A stretch of 64,000 bases of DNA from Mesostigma viride (GCA_009746045.1 RPFO01000072.1:1413330-1477329); one strand, 5' to 3'. Positions 42,984 through 57,900 are shown, numbered from the stretch's first letter. Numbers and translations: made by a program. The notes: generated by a model not told the origin, from the letters alone.

Positions 42984-45900
42984 TCATCCCCGACTCACCT
43001 CCGCGTCCCCACCGCGGCTCCCCCGTGCAGTCCCTTTCTCCCCCTCCCTGTCCTCGGCCCCATCATGGCCCTTCCGCGCCTCCCGCCTGCCTTTGCCGGG
43101 ATTAAGGTACGCACTCCGCCCGGTTTCCCCCTCAGCATCCCCCTCCTGCGCCGCATTCTCCTCCCTCTGACGCCTCTTCTTCCTCTTCCTGCCCCGGCGT
43201 GACCGGGGACTGGACTCCGGCAGCACCGCCCCTCCCTCCCCCCCTCCCCCCCCATCTTCTCCGGAATCGCCCCCTGCGGCCACCCTCCTGCTGCCACCTG
43301 GCACATCTCCCTCCCGCGTGCCCACGCGCCGTATTTTGCTCTTCTGGATCACCAGCTTCCCCAGGGGGTGCAGGCGGGGGCGCCCGACCGGCAACCGCAC
43401 CTTAAGCACGCTTCTGCTGCCATGCGCTACCTCAGCGCCGTCCGCGTCGCCAGGGTGGGCACCAATGGCGAGGCGGCTCCGCTTCTTGGTGGACGTAGCC
43501 ACTGGTAGCCGTACCACCAACCCGCCAGACCTTTGCGCCTCGTCCCCGAAACTTGCCGATCTGTCCTCATCCTCGTCGGCCCGCGCTCCTCTCCCTTTCC
43601 TCGGTGCCTCGCTTTGCACTGCGCGGGCAGGGGGGTGGGCGTGGGGGGATGCCACTGATGACCGCACCATGAAGGATAGATGAGGGTAGTTGTGTGGGGG
43701 GTGGTCTTCTGAGGGCCGTAGTTACAGCGTGGTGGTCACGGAGGAGGGAGCAGGTGAGTCATCCAGCCATCCACAACCACAGCGATTGGCGCGCACAGGC
43801 TGGATGAGCAAGGCTGCAGAGGACACACTCACACTACGGAAACAGAAATCACCTCACCCCTGCCATGCAAACAACGGACATGGCCCACTGATGCCCATTA
43901 CACTTAGCAAACACACCCCACAGTGCAGCGGGCAGTGCCTTCAGCAAAGGCACGTTATTTATTGCCCTATAACAGCAAAGGCGTTTGTCATGACGACGGC
44001 TCCGCTTGGGGGGATTCCTTGTTACGAAACGGTCGACACCTCGACAAACCAAGAGAAGCAAGGGGACCGATAGGCCCAGCCGTGGACCAGACCATCCCAT
44101 TCTTTCCAGAAGAGAGAAGGTTTAGGTAAGGTTTTCCAACTCACATGCCCCTTCACCCGAGTTGAGAGCGTCTTCATCCTCCAGTCCCTGCACCTCCATC
44201 CGCCTCTTCTTGTCCTTCTGCCTCTCCACCCCTTCCCCGGCTTCGTCGCTGCTGGCAGCCGGTTCATCCACACTGGCCCCCTCCCCCGCCGACACCTCGG
44301 CAGCGGCCGCGGAGGCTGCCGCTAGTTTCTGCTGCTGCTGCGGGCAAAAGGATGCCCGGCGCATGCCAGTGCCGACAAGGGAGTTCCGGAGAGACACACA
44401 AACAAAGAGAACGTGGCCAGGAAACAGAGAGGAACATGAGCAGGGGTCATCAGGCTGGGGGGCTTCCACATAATGTCATCGGCATACATCACCGACGGCC
44501 AGCCGCCAGCCTTTACTATGGCTTCAATGGGGTTTGCTTGCGAAAATGGTGGAGGAAAGAGAGCCCTGGGTCTCAACATGGAATGGGCTTCCACCTGTTT
44601 CACGAGCTTTTGGCGAGGATCGAAACATTGGTGCACTTCCAGTGATGGTGATGGAGGCAATACTTGAGAGAGCGACCTGACAAAGGTGCTCACGGAGCAG
44701 TACGGCAGGGTCGACCCAGCAAACAAAAACACAAACACATGCACGCGCAGCAAAAAAATGTAAATGTCCTAACGGCTACAACCACAGTCTTGCTGACGAA
44801 TGTGGTCAGGCGTGTGGAGTGAGCCAACGCTCATGGAGAGGGCAAACACTTGTGAGGCATGGAGCAGAGGGGGAGCGTGTGGCACTAACGTTAGTGGCAC
44901 GGATGCGAAGCAGCCCTGTCTCTACAAACGCAACAAGAGAAGCGCAACCATATCCACAGAATATACGCTTGGCTGATTTCGATAGTACCGGGTACGCCCC
45001 CTTCTACTAAAAAGAAGGATTCAGCCGTGTTCAGCCCGTCTCACGTTGCGAGACTGAACAAGTCTCGCGTGCAGACACGTGTGTAGTACTCCTACACACA
45101 GATCTCGAGTGATTTATCTAGTACCAAATCCGACAGGCTTGCATCACTCCCCGGACAGGAGAACTTTTGCGGATGACTGTAGGTGTAAGTTGGCGATGCC
45201 ATGGTAACCGGAGACGTCCGTCCTATAGTCAGCGAAAGTTGGTGCGAGAGGTCCCCAGTTCGATTCCGGTCAGATTCATTTGCAGATCGCGTTTTTCCGC
45301 GTTTTCCGCGGCCCGGCACTGAACGCAAATGGTTTTCACCTTTGCGGAGTGCCTGATCAGAATATCCACAAGGGGATCGGCTGATGCAGAGAACTGCTAG
45401 TGAGTAGGCACATCAGCGGGTGGGCGGGCGGTAGAGGCCGTACAGGCAGAAAGCAAGAATGTGCGGCCACCCCCGTCTACCTTGTGCTTGCTCCTCCTTT
45501 GTTGGCACACGATGCAGGAGCACCCCGGCCGGTGGCCCGACATGCTGGTCGAGGCAACCGACAAGGCAGAACCGAGAAGCACGAAAGGAGAACAGAGACA
45601 GGAGAAAGGAGAACGGAGAAAGGAGGAATGGAGATGTGAGCAAACAGGAAGCGAGGGGACGCATACATTCTTACCGCCATTCAACGTGGAATGCATGCGC
45701 ACATGCACACGCGATTTCAAGTAGGGGAGGGAACGCAAAAATCAACATAGAAATTTAACGAAGGAATATTCTTGAGAACGCCCCCCCAGAGGAACGCCGA
45801 GTTTTGATACCATTTTTGGCGAAAAAAAAAACATGCAACGACGCCAGCTCCTCCATCACAAGGGCAGTGAGGAGTGCGGCTTGCACATATCCACCTGGCA

Positions 45901-48900
45901 TGACGAGACAAAACAAACAAACAAACAAACAAACAAACAAACAAACAAACAAACAAACAAACAAACAAACAAACAAACAAACAAACAAACAAACAAACAA
46001 ACAAACAAACAAACAAACAAACAAACAAACAAACAAACAAACAAACAAACAAACAAACAAACAAACAAACAAACAAACAAACAAACAAACAAACAAACAA
46101 ACAAACAAACAAACAAACAAACAAACAAACAAACAAACAAACAAACAAACAAACAAACAAACAAACAAACAAACAAACAAACAAACAAACAAACAAACAA
46201 ACAAACAAACAAACAAACAAACAAACAAACAAACAAACAAACAGACAGACAGACCCAGGCGCTCCCAGTATCCCCACACGGTCACAGGGTCTCTCACTCC
46301 ATCACATTCCCAAGCGTATGCCTCTGCGGGCGGTACGTGCCTGGTCAGGCAACGGGACCCGCGGTGTCAAAGGCACAGGGCCTGCTGTGTCAAGCAACCA
46401 GGCATAGGACCATACCAACGAACGTGACCATGGGACGCAACAGGACCAATACAAGTCCGCCGTGCCACGGGGTCAACAACGGCTGTGGACGCAGTGACCT
46501 TAACCCCCCAGAACTGCTAAACAGCTGCAACAATATGCTCAACGCGTTGACGGCATAAGGATTGCTCAAAGGGTCGGAATGCCCGCCACTAGGTTCTTGC
46601 CACTAGGTCCACTAGGTTCCCAACCCGCGGATACCGCGGATCATACCACACCTTGTCCCACCACCACAATTTGTGAAGTCCCACCACTAGAATTGGATTG
46701 TGAAAATGTTGCACAAACAGACAGGGGCGAAAGCTCAGTATGATGTAACCTGCGGGCCAACGCAAGGGAACTCCGACCCACATCCCACAAGCCACCCAGT
46801 ACCACCCCAAACCCAGCCAGCGCCAACGTACCCCACCGTAGCCAAGCTCGCCTTCTTCTGCGTAGGCTTCTCGTCATCATCTTCGCTGGCACCGCTGGCA
46901 TCTGCCGCCGCCACGGTCGTCGGCGCTGCGTCTCCGCCAGCATTCCCAGCTCCATCCCCTTTGCCTTCCTCCACCCCTAATCCTGGGGCCGGTGCCGCCC
47001 CTGACCCACCCTTGGCTCGCTCCGCATTCGGGCCCCCTTCCCCGCCCCCATGCCTTTCCTTGCCCTCCCCTTGGCCCGGAAGATGTATTTTGATCTTTAT
47101 ATGGAGGCCATCGCGGGAGCTTCCTTCCTGCGCTGCCACCTGTCCGCGGTCGCCACCACCTCGCGCGCCGTCCTCGTCCATGCCATCACCCGTCACTGCA
47201 AGGAGGGCAAGGCCCATTCATGAATAAAGATCGTGAATAAAGAGAGCCAGGCCACCCGATACGATAGTGACACGCACAGACCGAAACCGGCAGAAATGTT
47301 GCAGGATGTTGAGGAAAAGACGGCAGAGGATGAGAGCGTGACTGGGAGGGGCGTATACTGGGAGGGGGACGTCCACCGAACCAACTGTGCAGTCGCGGGC
47401 CGGAAGTGGAGCTAGCCCCCTTGGCCAAAGGCCCTAATTGAAGTGACAGGATCGATAGGACTGATAGGATTGTTAAAACTGATAGAATTTGTATATTTGA
47501 TAAAATTGACAGTATTGATAGCATTAATAGATAGGATTGATAAGACTGACAGGGTTGATACCGCTGCCCACACATGCACAGAATGGCACTTCAGGACTGC
47601 ATAATCCAGACCAACCTTCCGGCGAGAAGTGCACCCTCTTCTTCTTGTTCTTCCTCCCAGTACCCATGTCCTCCTCCCCAGCACCGGCAACTGGACCATC
47701 CATCGCTGGCATGTTCTTGCCCACATCCCCAGCCCGCTCCCCCCCAACGGCGCATGGTTCCAACACCCCCTCGGCGGTCTCCACCGTCCACTGCATGCCA
47801 CTCGCCGTGCCCGGCGCCCTCCCATCCCCTTCCAATTGTTCTCCCTTGGCTAGCGAGGCAGTGCCGGCCGTGGTGCCCAGTCTTGAGTGTTCAGCCCCGG
47901 AGGCCCTTGTGCCCCCATCCCCACCCCCTGCATGCTCCCCCTTGCTCAGAGCGCTCCTCTTCTTCTTGTTCCGGCGGACCTCCCCTAGCTCCGGCCACTT
48001 GGGCGTCTCGCCTGCCTCCTCCTTGCCATCGTCCTCGTCGCTCTCGGCCACTTCCTCGCCCTGTGACGCTGATGCGGGTGGCGGCATCAGAATTTTCTTC
48101 TTTCGGCCCCGCTTGCCCTTGACAGGAGGTTGTTGGCTCTCGGCGGGGGCCGGCTCTTCGGGCAACTCGGCCGCCTCCGCCTCCAGCTCTGACTCCGCCC
48201 CCTTGGACTTCTTCTTTTTCTTCTTCTTGGTGGCGGCATCATCGGGGGTGCCATTGCCATCTGTGGGGCGGTTTGCAAGGTGGGCAAGGCAGCCAGCGGC
48301 AAGGAACGAAGGGAAAGATTCCCGGCCAACACGTGCCAACCAGCATGACGTCAAAGGTGAAGAAGGGCAGAACAAGGACAGATAACAGAAGAAAAAACAG
48401 ACAGCCGAAGAACAGGGACAGATAACAGAAGAAACAACAGATCACTGAAGTACAGGGACAGATAACAGAAGAAACTAGATAGCCGAAGAACAGGGACAGA
48501 TAACAGAAGAAACTAGATAGCCGAAGAACAGGGACAGATAACAGAAGAAACTAGATAACCGAAGAACAGGGACAGATAACAGAAGAAACTAGATAACCGA
48601 AGAACAGGGACAGATAACAGAAGAAAAAATAGATAACCGAAGCACAGGGACAGATAACAGAAGAAACTAGATAACCGAAGAACAGGGACAGATAACAGAA
48701 GAAAAAATAGATAACCGAAGCACAGGGACAGATAACAGAAGAAGAAAACATTCCCTGTCAGCAAGTGTGGGTCCGCCGCCAAGGCAGACAGATGGAAATC
48801 GACCTTTGCAAACTATCCATGTATGCATTCTTCACTTCATCTCCATTGGCAGATGTCCAACACAGACAGAGTTTTTCGTGAAACGTCGCCTGGCAATGCC

Positions 48901-51900
48901 TGATAAGGCCAGCCCAGCTTCTAAAAACTAGCAAACGAGGTCACGCATTCCCAAGGTTGCTCATTGCTGAACGAAACAGATAGGGGAAAGTTCCCGCACA
49001 TGCCTGCACCCACACATGAGTAGGGCCAGGGTTTAAGGCCAGGGCAGGTGTTACACACATAATTGTACCTGCGGACCTTTAAAGGCAGGTCCCAAACGCG
49101 CATTCACACACGCAGATGTTTCGGGTCTAGGTTTCGGGGCAGGGGGAGGGGTTTACGCGCCTGCACCCCCAGGTGTTCAGGGTCACATGTTGAGGGCAAC
49201 AGGTCAACTAATGCACCCCCCCCACACTTGATCTGTTTCATCCGGGGTCTGTATTTGCGTCTAGAGTTCAAGGGTAATGTGTAGAGGTCAAGGGCAATGG
49301 TCAACAGCCGCACCTGCCCCCGCAGCAACCGCAGATGCCGGCTCGCCATCGGCGCGGCCCAGACCTTGTTCCGCCCACTTCTTTTTAAACAGCCCCTCCA
49401 GTTCATCGCAGATGTCATTGATGGGGTCGCCCTCGTAGTTGTAGCTGTGCAAGGAGGCAGCGGTGGCGGCGGTCGGGTGGGTGGATGGGGGGGTTGGCAA
49501 GTTGGTTGGTTGGTTGATTGGTTGGTTGGTCGGTCGGTCGGTCGGTCGGTCGGTCAGTCGGTCGGTCGGTCGGTCGGTCGGTCGGTCGGTCGGTCGGTCG
49601 GTCGGTCGGTCGGTCGGTCGGTCGGTCGGTCGGTCGGTCGGTCGGTCGGTCGGTCGGTCGGTCGGTCGGTCGGTCGGTCGGTCGGTCGGTCGGTCGGTCG
49701 GTCGGTCGGTCGGTCGGTCGGTCGGTCGGTCGGTCGGTCAGTCGGTCGGTCGTCCGTCGTTCGGTCGTCCGTCGTTCGGTCGGTCGGTCGGTCGGTCGGT
49801 CGGTCGGTCGGTCGGTGGGTCGGTGGGTCGGTGGGTCGGTGGGTCGGTGGGTCGGTGGGTCGGTGGGTCGGTGGGTCGGTCAGTCGGTGGGTCGGTCGGT
49901 CGGTCGGTCGGTCGGTCGCTCGGTCGGTCCATTGGTCGGTCGGTCGGTCGGTCGGTCGGTCGGTCGGTCGGTCGGTCGGTCGGTCGTCGTCGGTCGGTCG
50001 GTCGGTCGGTCGGTCGGTCGGTCGGTCGGTCGGTCGGTCGGTCGGTCGGTCGGTCGGTCGGTCGGTCGGTCGGTCGGTCGGTCGGTCGGTCGGTCGGTCG
50101 GTCGGTCGGTCGGTCGGTCGGTCGGTCGGTCGGTCGGTCGGTCGGTCGGTCGGTCGGTCGGTCGGTCCGTCAGTTGGTGGGTTGTTTGGGCGGGCGGCGG
50201 GCGGGCGGGCAGGCGGGCAGGCGGGCGGGCGGGCGGGCAGGCGGGCGGGCGGGCGGGTGGGTGGGTGGCGTGGATGTGTGGGATTAAAAAATGCCCACAT
50301 GTGCGCCATGGGTTACCAGGTATTGCGATGTGAAATGATGCCATGTCTGAATCTCCCATTTCTGAAGCTCCCCCTCCACATCATCTGGACCACAGCGCAT
50401 CAAGCAGCTGCCCCCTGCTGTGACGGAGCATGGCAGCCATCCCACGGATGGCCCAGCTTCCACTCGATTCGTGCAGACGACAGACATAAACCGCACAAGG
50501 GTGCAACACCCACGACGGTGATGAGTGAGCAATGGCAGTGAAGGGCAGTTTGCTGGCCCAGTGGACAACCACAGCCGATGTCCCAATGGCCTGCTCCTTG
50601 TACCCACCCACGCACCCACCCAGTTGTGCGTGTTCACCCTTGACAAGATCAGCCATGGCAAGACTAATGGGGAGATCTTCGAGGACGATCATCTTGAAGG
50701 GCCACGTCCAATGGACAACAGCTCGACAACGATACCAACAAACGCAGCTGCCCATAAATACTGTTATTGCACGAGCCCAAAGTTAGGCCGAAGCTCTAAG
50801 GGTGCACAGCTCAACCATTAGATGCCATGACCATCCCATCTCACCGCAGGAACACTGGGTGGCCCTCGCCACCCCTAGCCTAGGGTCACAAAAGAGACGC
50901 CGTGGTCCGATAGGCGTACGAGTCACAGCACTGATGAACCCTTCGCCGTGGCGAGGGTTCGCCTTTGTCGATCGATCGGAGTGTAAACTACCTGGCGGTG
51001 TGCGCCAACTCCCCCGATGTACTCTTACGCATGACCCGCAGATGGTGAGAAAGGCGAAAAATTTCCCTACGGTGGTTGTGGTCCCCAAGGCAGGCAACCG
51101 CTATCAGTTGGTTGCGTTCTCACGGCATACGCATGCCCCCGCCAAGAAGAACGCGAGAACATCCGCGGCAGCTAGACATTTGGGGCGGCAGCTAAAAGGT
51201 AAGGGTTGGCTCGAGAACGCGGTAGAGCTGGACCTGTTGTTGCGGGTGGGCACTCACAGGCGGCAGTTGGCCCACACGAGGTTGACGTCTGCTAGCACAT
51301 CCTCCTTGCTCTCGTACTTGCCCTCCAGCAGGTTGGTCTGCGGTGCAGAGGCCATGAGGCGGGCGACAGCACATAGTTAGTATGCAGTAGTGTGCATCAG
51401 TGTGCATCGATGTGCATCAATGTGCATTAGTGTGCATCAGAGTGCATCAGTGTGCATCAGTGTGCACTGTCATGCCGTTAGGATGACTTGAGCATGAATG
51501 AGCACAAAGCAACCCGGTGGCCACGGTGTGCTGCAGCCCTCTAGCCGTACTGCTATCATCAGGACAGCGACCGCGGTACTCTGCCAGGGTCATCGCCATA
51601 ACTTGGGGCAAATGGGACGACTCTTGCGCCTTATCACTGCATGACGCGGGAGACACCACATTGCGCCCCTAGGGCCACACAGCCGACGTTAAACTACCAA
51701 TAACGCTAGCTAACTCTACCTCTATGGTTTTACGTTTGAAACCATGGCTATGGCTGCCGCTGGCAACATGGATGGCGGGTGGCAATGCGGGGCCAGGGTT
51801 TGGGGAGGACATGGGGAATTATGGTCCTACATTCTAGTATATGTGCCTTGTGGTCCTATATATGTGCTTTATGGTCCTATACACATGCCTTGTGGTCCTA

Positions 51901-54900
51901 TATATGTGCTTTATGGTCCTATACACATGCCTTGTGGTCCTATGTATGTGCTTTATGGTCCTATACACATGCCTTGTGGTCCTATATACGTGCTTTATGG
52001 TCCTATACACATGCCTTGTGGTCCTAAATATGTGCTTTATGGTCCTTTCCACATGCCTTGTGGTCCTAAATATGTGCTTTATGGTCCTCTCCACATGCCT
52101 TGTGGTCCTATATATGTGCTTTATGGTCCTTTACACATGCCTTGTGGTCCTATTACGCACCTTCACCGTCCCTAAGTCCATCGGGTGCTTGATGACGTCG
52201 TGGTAGTCCTGCACGCCAGGAAGCCAGGAATTCCAACGACAACGCAGCGAACGCGAGTAAGTATACAAGTGCCACAGCGATAGTGCAACGTTACCAGCAA
52301 TGTTGTTGCTGCCCCGCCAACTCCATCACGACAAGCCAACAAGCTGTCTTGCCAACCAACACGGCCACCGCCTGGTAAGCAGCAATATCTAATAACCCAA
52401 ACTCTATAAATATCTAATAACCCAAACTCTTTAAATATCTAATAACCCAAACTCTAGCAATATCTAATAACCCAAACTCCAGCAAATCTAACAACCCAAA
52501 CTCAAATATCTAATAACCCAAACTATGGCCCGCTACGCTGGTTGTGATGGTTGCGATGGTTGCGATGGTTGCGATGGTTGCGATGGTAACAGACAACGCT
52601 GATAATGCGCATCAGTTCAATGAGCCACCCATGAAGCCTTCAAGCTTTAGTGCTCCATGCCGCTCAAGAGCGCCCCGTGCCGCTCAAGAGCAGCAGCCGC
52701 ATGCAGCTTGACTTTTAACTTTTTATTTTTCCCCTAGCCCCCCCCCCCCACACACACCGCCTCTCACCCACCGACCTACATGCAGCCGCCCTACCCTCTC
52801 CGACTATTCCCTCACACCCAAACTACGAAAAACCTCTACGTAACCCACCCACATGCAGCAACCCTTTTTTCCACTGCGTCCCTAGACATCGGAATTGGAT
52901 GGTTCCCCTGTAGCCAACCCCACCCCACACAAGCAGCAACCCTCACTCGTTCCCTTCATACACCTCAGTATCCCGTCTGAAAGTTAGGGGGTGGAAACCC
53001 CATATATCCCCCCCCCCACACACATGCATGTGCAGCTTCATTGTCCCCCCTTAACCCCGCCCCCCCCCCACACGGGCAGCTTGATTGTTGCCCCTTAAAC
53101 CCGCCCTCCCCACGCACGTGCAGCTTGATTGTTCCCCCTTAACCCCGCCCCCCCCCCACATGTGCAGCTTGATTGTTGCCCCTCACTCTCCGACCACCAC
53201 CACCATCACGCACGTGCAGCTTTAACGCGACCGCATCCACCGGCACGGAGAAGAGGTTGTTCTCGTCCGCCGCGATGACGGCCTCCAGCACCGCGGTGTA
53301 CGCCACACGCTCGACCGCCTGCCGCATCGCACGGTCCCTGAGCAACGCCCCATTCGTGTACAGGACGCAAGCAGCGCAGGCGGTGAGTTGCAGGGCGGGA
53401 GCAGGCGTTATCCCGCTGCTTTTCTCCACTAGCTGCACCGCGGATATACTGACAGTAGCTTGATACCGCGCGGTTGCTTAACTTACCTTAACTTACTTGA
53501 CATATCGCAGTCTGCGCGGGACCTCCCATGGAAGGCGTGTCGCGAACCCATGCAAGGACGAGCTAGCCCAGAAGCAAGACACCATGCGTCAACAAGGTGC
53601 TACCGACATCCCGTGCGACGCAGTAAGAAGTAGAGAGGAGAAGGATGTCGAACCAGCGCCCGAGTGTGGGGTGAACGAGCGCCCAGCCCGTAAGCTCCTG
53701 TGGCACCATCAAGCGAAGAAAGAACTTCTTGGTGTGCCATCGAACCGGCAGAAAATAAATGATAGCACAAATACTTCCAGAATCAATTATAAAGTAACAA
53801 CAACATAAGGACCACAAACCCTTGTCCATGCGGGCTCCCTGCAACAATAACAACACTCACTCCTTGGCCTTCCTTTTGCTGATGCTGGCTGCCGCTGCCG
53901 CGTCTTGGCCGGTCCCCTTCTCCTGCGTGCTCGCCACGCCTCCAGCCACTGCCAACCCCTTCTTTTTCTTCTTCTTCTTGCCAGCCTCAGCAGCCAGCGC
54001 GGCTGCCACTGCCGCCGCGGCCGCTGCTTCCTGCTCCCTGCGGAGCTCCTTCTTGCTCTTCTTCTGTAGGAAAGGAGGGGGGGGGAGGGTAGCAGTCATG
54101 CATCAAAGGCATGCTCGAATGTCCGCGCAACAGCATTGCTAGGCACCCGCTCCCGTTGCAGCAGGAACAGACTCATCCAGGGTGCGTTGTAATGGGAACA
54201 CACCTAGTCCAATATGCGGAAATGATATCCATCAGACAACCTATTTCTTCACAAAGCAGCCAATCTCTTCCCATGGCAACCTATCTCTTCACAAGGCAAC
54301 CGCTCCTGCATGTACATTAGTACTAGTATGCAAGTACGGGACCAGAATGAAGCGGCAAGAAAAGCGGGCAGAAAAGAACCTTAACAACAATGCCAGTGGT
54401 GGGGGGCATGAGGATGATGGCGATAGCGGCATCGCAAAAGCCGGAGCCATGCCCACAATGTGGCTATAAATAGCCATTAGACTTGCGACTGGTATTCACG
54501 GATCATCAAAGACTGCATGCGGTGCAAGGAGAGGCATCAAAGAACCACAGTAGAAGCAGCAGGGATAGGCCCTAGAGGCTAATGTCAAGGTAGAGGCTAG
54601 CCTCGAGCTCCACTAGTACCAATGCAAGCAGACACACTGTAGCCTCCATCCACAGGACCATTGCGGCGGCAGTGCTGCTACGGCTCTGCCGTTATCGTTT
54701 TAGGTTGGGTTGCGATCACGTTGTGCCGCTACGATGGCGCCAACGATGATGATGGTTGTGCCGCTACGATGGCCCCAACGATGGCGATGGTTGTGCCGCT
54801 ACGATGGCGCCAACGATGGCGATGGTTGTGCCGCTGCGATGGCGCACTCGTATGGACTAAACCTCAAGGACGCCAGACAAATGAATGGCAGGCACCAATG

Positions 54901-57900
54901 CCCTATTAGAGACAAGCTGCCGTTGCCTTCGCACTCGGTTGGGAACAGAGCAATAAACGCACTTTGCCGGTGCCATCATCGCCTTCTGCTGCCTCCGCAT
55001 CACCAGGAGCCTGCACAAGCATTTGCAACGGCCCGGCCCCGCCCGCCCAGCCCAGCCCAGCCCAGCCCGCAAGCACGTGTAGGGAGCCATCAGAAACAAG
55101 CAGTCAGTTAGGAAAACGTAATGAGGTCGCCAGGGACGAGACGGGGGCCGCTGGAAGGCGGCCTTGTATGAACCACGTTGTTAATTTTAAAAACCAGTGC
55201 ATGGTCTATCCATGAAGCGAGAGCGTTCCCAATACCTCTTCCGACCACGCGACCGCTACGGCATGATGACGTCAACCAGGCCACCTGGCATGATGACACC
55301 AAGGGGCAAGCGAGGGGAAGGGAAAGGAAAGGCGGACAGCAGAAGCTTCTGATTGCAAAGGGTATCATGCCATCCGCTCAACCTTCCGAGGCACGAGCTC
55401 ATTTTGTGAAAGAGCCTGGATGCAGATCGCCGCAAACCACTTCGCTTGTACTAAGCCATGCACGGACATAGTCGGGTAGCCAAGCATAGACTAGCAAGGC
55501 CAGTGCAGGAATTCGACACTGTTGCTGTTTTGTTCCACCCTTGACCTATAGGACTGCTGTTACCGCACTAGCTACTTGTTTCCCCATCATAGATCATTGT
55601 TGCTAGTTTCACAAAATGTGTCGCGGTTACCGCCATTTTCACTGCCACCGCTTTGCCTACCCTAAACCCTTCCCCTCATCCCCTCCCTCACCGTTCCTTT
55701 TGCTGCACCCTTGACCTTTGCCGCAGTCGGCTGCCCATTTCCCGCAGGCTCCTCCCCCTCGGCCACCCGCTTGTTCTTGCCCCCACTCTTCTTCCCCGCG
55801 CCGCCATCGGCCACGGGCCAATCCCCCCCACCCAAGCCCTTGCCGGCTTTGCCCCCCTTGCTCTTGCCAATGGTTGGCGACGACTCTGCCGCTGCCGCTG
55901 CCGCTGCCGCTGCCGCTGCCGCTGCCGCCGCCTCGGCTTCCGCACGTTTCTTACCTGGCATGGCCAAGTGGCAACCGCGAGGAAGGAAAACGGATGCATC
56001 CGCCGGGCCCCCCAAGCCACCCCTCAGGTATGGGCGTGAGACAACATGACGTGACACTATAAAAGCGACAAGGGGACGGACGATACGAGATTGCGGCGAG
56101 GCGCGGGCTACGCTTACATGCATGGCATTTCGGGCACCCATGAGTACTTCGACATGCCCCTGCCCCATGGACACACCCACCAAAAGTCATCCACCACAAG
56201 ATGTCCACAGCAAGATGACCACAAGACGTACACCATTCTGTACACCTCTCTAGTGTGCACAGCCTGAAACTGTTCAGAACACCAATCCCAGCTATCCCAC
56301 CCTCAGTACGGAAGGGCGGTGGTGCACGATCTCTGGCAAAGGGCAAGAGGGGTTGGGGCTACGCCTCCGCTGCCATCCATCATCTCAGGCCTGGCTTACA
56401 CGATAGCATTCGCAAGCATTGCAATCTCAGGTGCGATCAGGAAGAGCACTTTCGAGAAGTGTATAGGCGGCACATGATCTTGCTCTTTGGCCTCATAACC
56501 CACGCCCACAGGGCATGGAGGGCGGGCGAAACCCACTGACTCACTTTTCCTTCTCTTGATGCGAATGGGGAGGCCCGCTGCCTGGGTGCACGAAAACAAA
56601 GCCACCGCAAATGGGAAAGAGGTGGAGCACACGGTGGCAAGACATGCATGCGTGACACACATATCATGACAGGAACGTGAGAAATAAGGGGAACACTCAT
56701 ACCTCTGCACGCACGTCGCCACGCATGCAGGCATCAGGAACGCAAGTTCCCCCCCCCCCCAAGATCTAAAGCACAGAAACACTGAAGTCGACCACGGAGA
56801 TAAGGACAGTGGTCGACAAGGACCGGATGCCAGAATTAGATCCCGCGTGTGAGCGAAGCAGAGGAGAGCACCACCGGCAGTCGCGTGCCACGGACAAGAC
56901 CTTGTGAGCAAGTTGCACATGCTGCGGCGAGTTGGTCACGTATGTTTTAAGAAGGACATGCAGGAGGCTGGTGTGCACCCCTGCAAGCAAGGGAGCTCAA
57001 CTACCCATTGCCTTGGACCACTTCCCCGTTTCTCATACCCTTTATAGAATCTTGCAATTGTACAAACCCACCCACGCTGCTCACCTAGAAATGAAAACTC
57101 CCTCCCTAATGGCATCGACCCGCGTGCAGCTCCCAGTTTGCTTTCATTTGTCACCTCCCGCCTGTTTCTGCACAAGCACGCACCTTGTAATTTGCTTTAC
57201 ACTAGCCCATGCCTCCACCTTTGCCATACTAAATAGCGCTCCACCCCCCTCTGTTCCATAGGTAATGCTCACCTTCCACTTTGCCTTGGAGAGCGCGGCC
57301 ATTTGTTCGGCAGCGACGTGCACCGGGTCGCCGGGAGGGTTGAACTTGCGTGCGTTCCTCCACACGAGGGCGATATGGTCAAACACGTCCTCTGGGCACG
57401 CATACGACTTGAGGTTGTTCTGGGGCAAGGGGATGGGGACAGATGCCAGCATGGGTGAGCGCACAGGACACGGTGAGCGTGCCCTGATGTGTGTGTGCGT
57501 GTGTGTGTGTGTGTGTGGTTAAGCATGTCTTCGGGGCATGCGTACGACTTGAGGTTACTCTAGGTCGGGTGCGTGGGTGGGTGGGTAGGCGGGCGGGCGG
57601 GCGGGCGGGCGGGCGGGCGGGCGGGCGGGCGTTACTTCGTTTCTCTTGGGGGCGGGGGGATGGGGGGGGGGGCGGGGAGAGATAGGGACAGGCGACATTG
57701 GGAAGCCAGTGCTACCCAAGTTCCCTGTCGTCGTCTATGTATATCACGCTTGGTGCACCGACGCATCATGAAACAAGCAGTGGGTAGGCAGGATCCACCA
57801 AACATGCGTCGGCATGGACGCTCTGGCTGACGTGGCAAGCCAAAGGCTACCCGGGTGGCCGCCGTCCGCGCTATGTTGACGAGTGGGCATTCGGCACACA

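Noticed and set aside
45224-45290. Functional tRNA gene
   Set aside because: No closed acceptor or anticodon stem could be drawn.
49297-50541. 414-codon plus frame rich in GRSV
   Set aside because: It is a reading of the (GGTC)n array within a BET intron; the periodic peptide exists in every frame.
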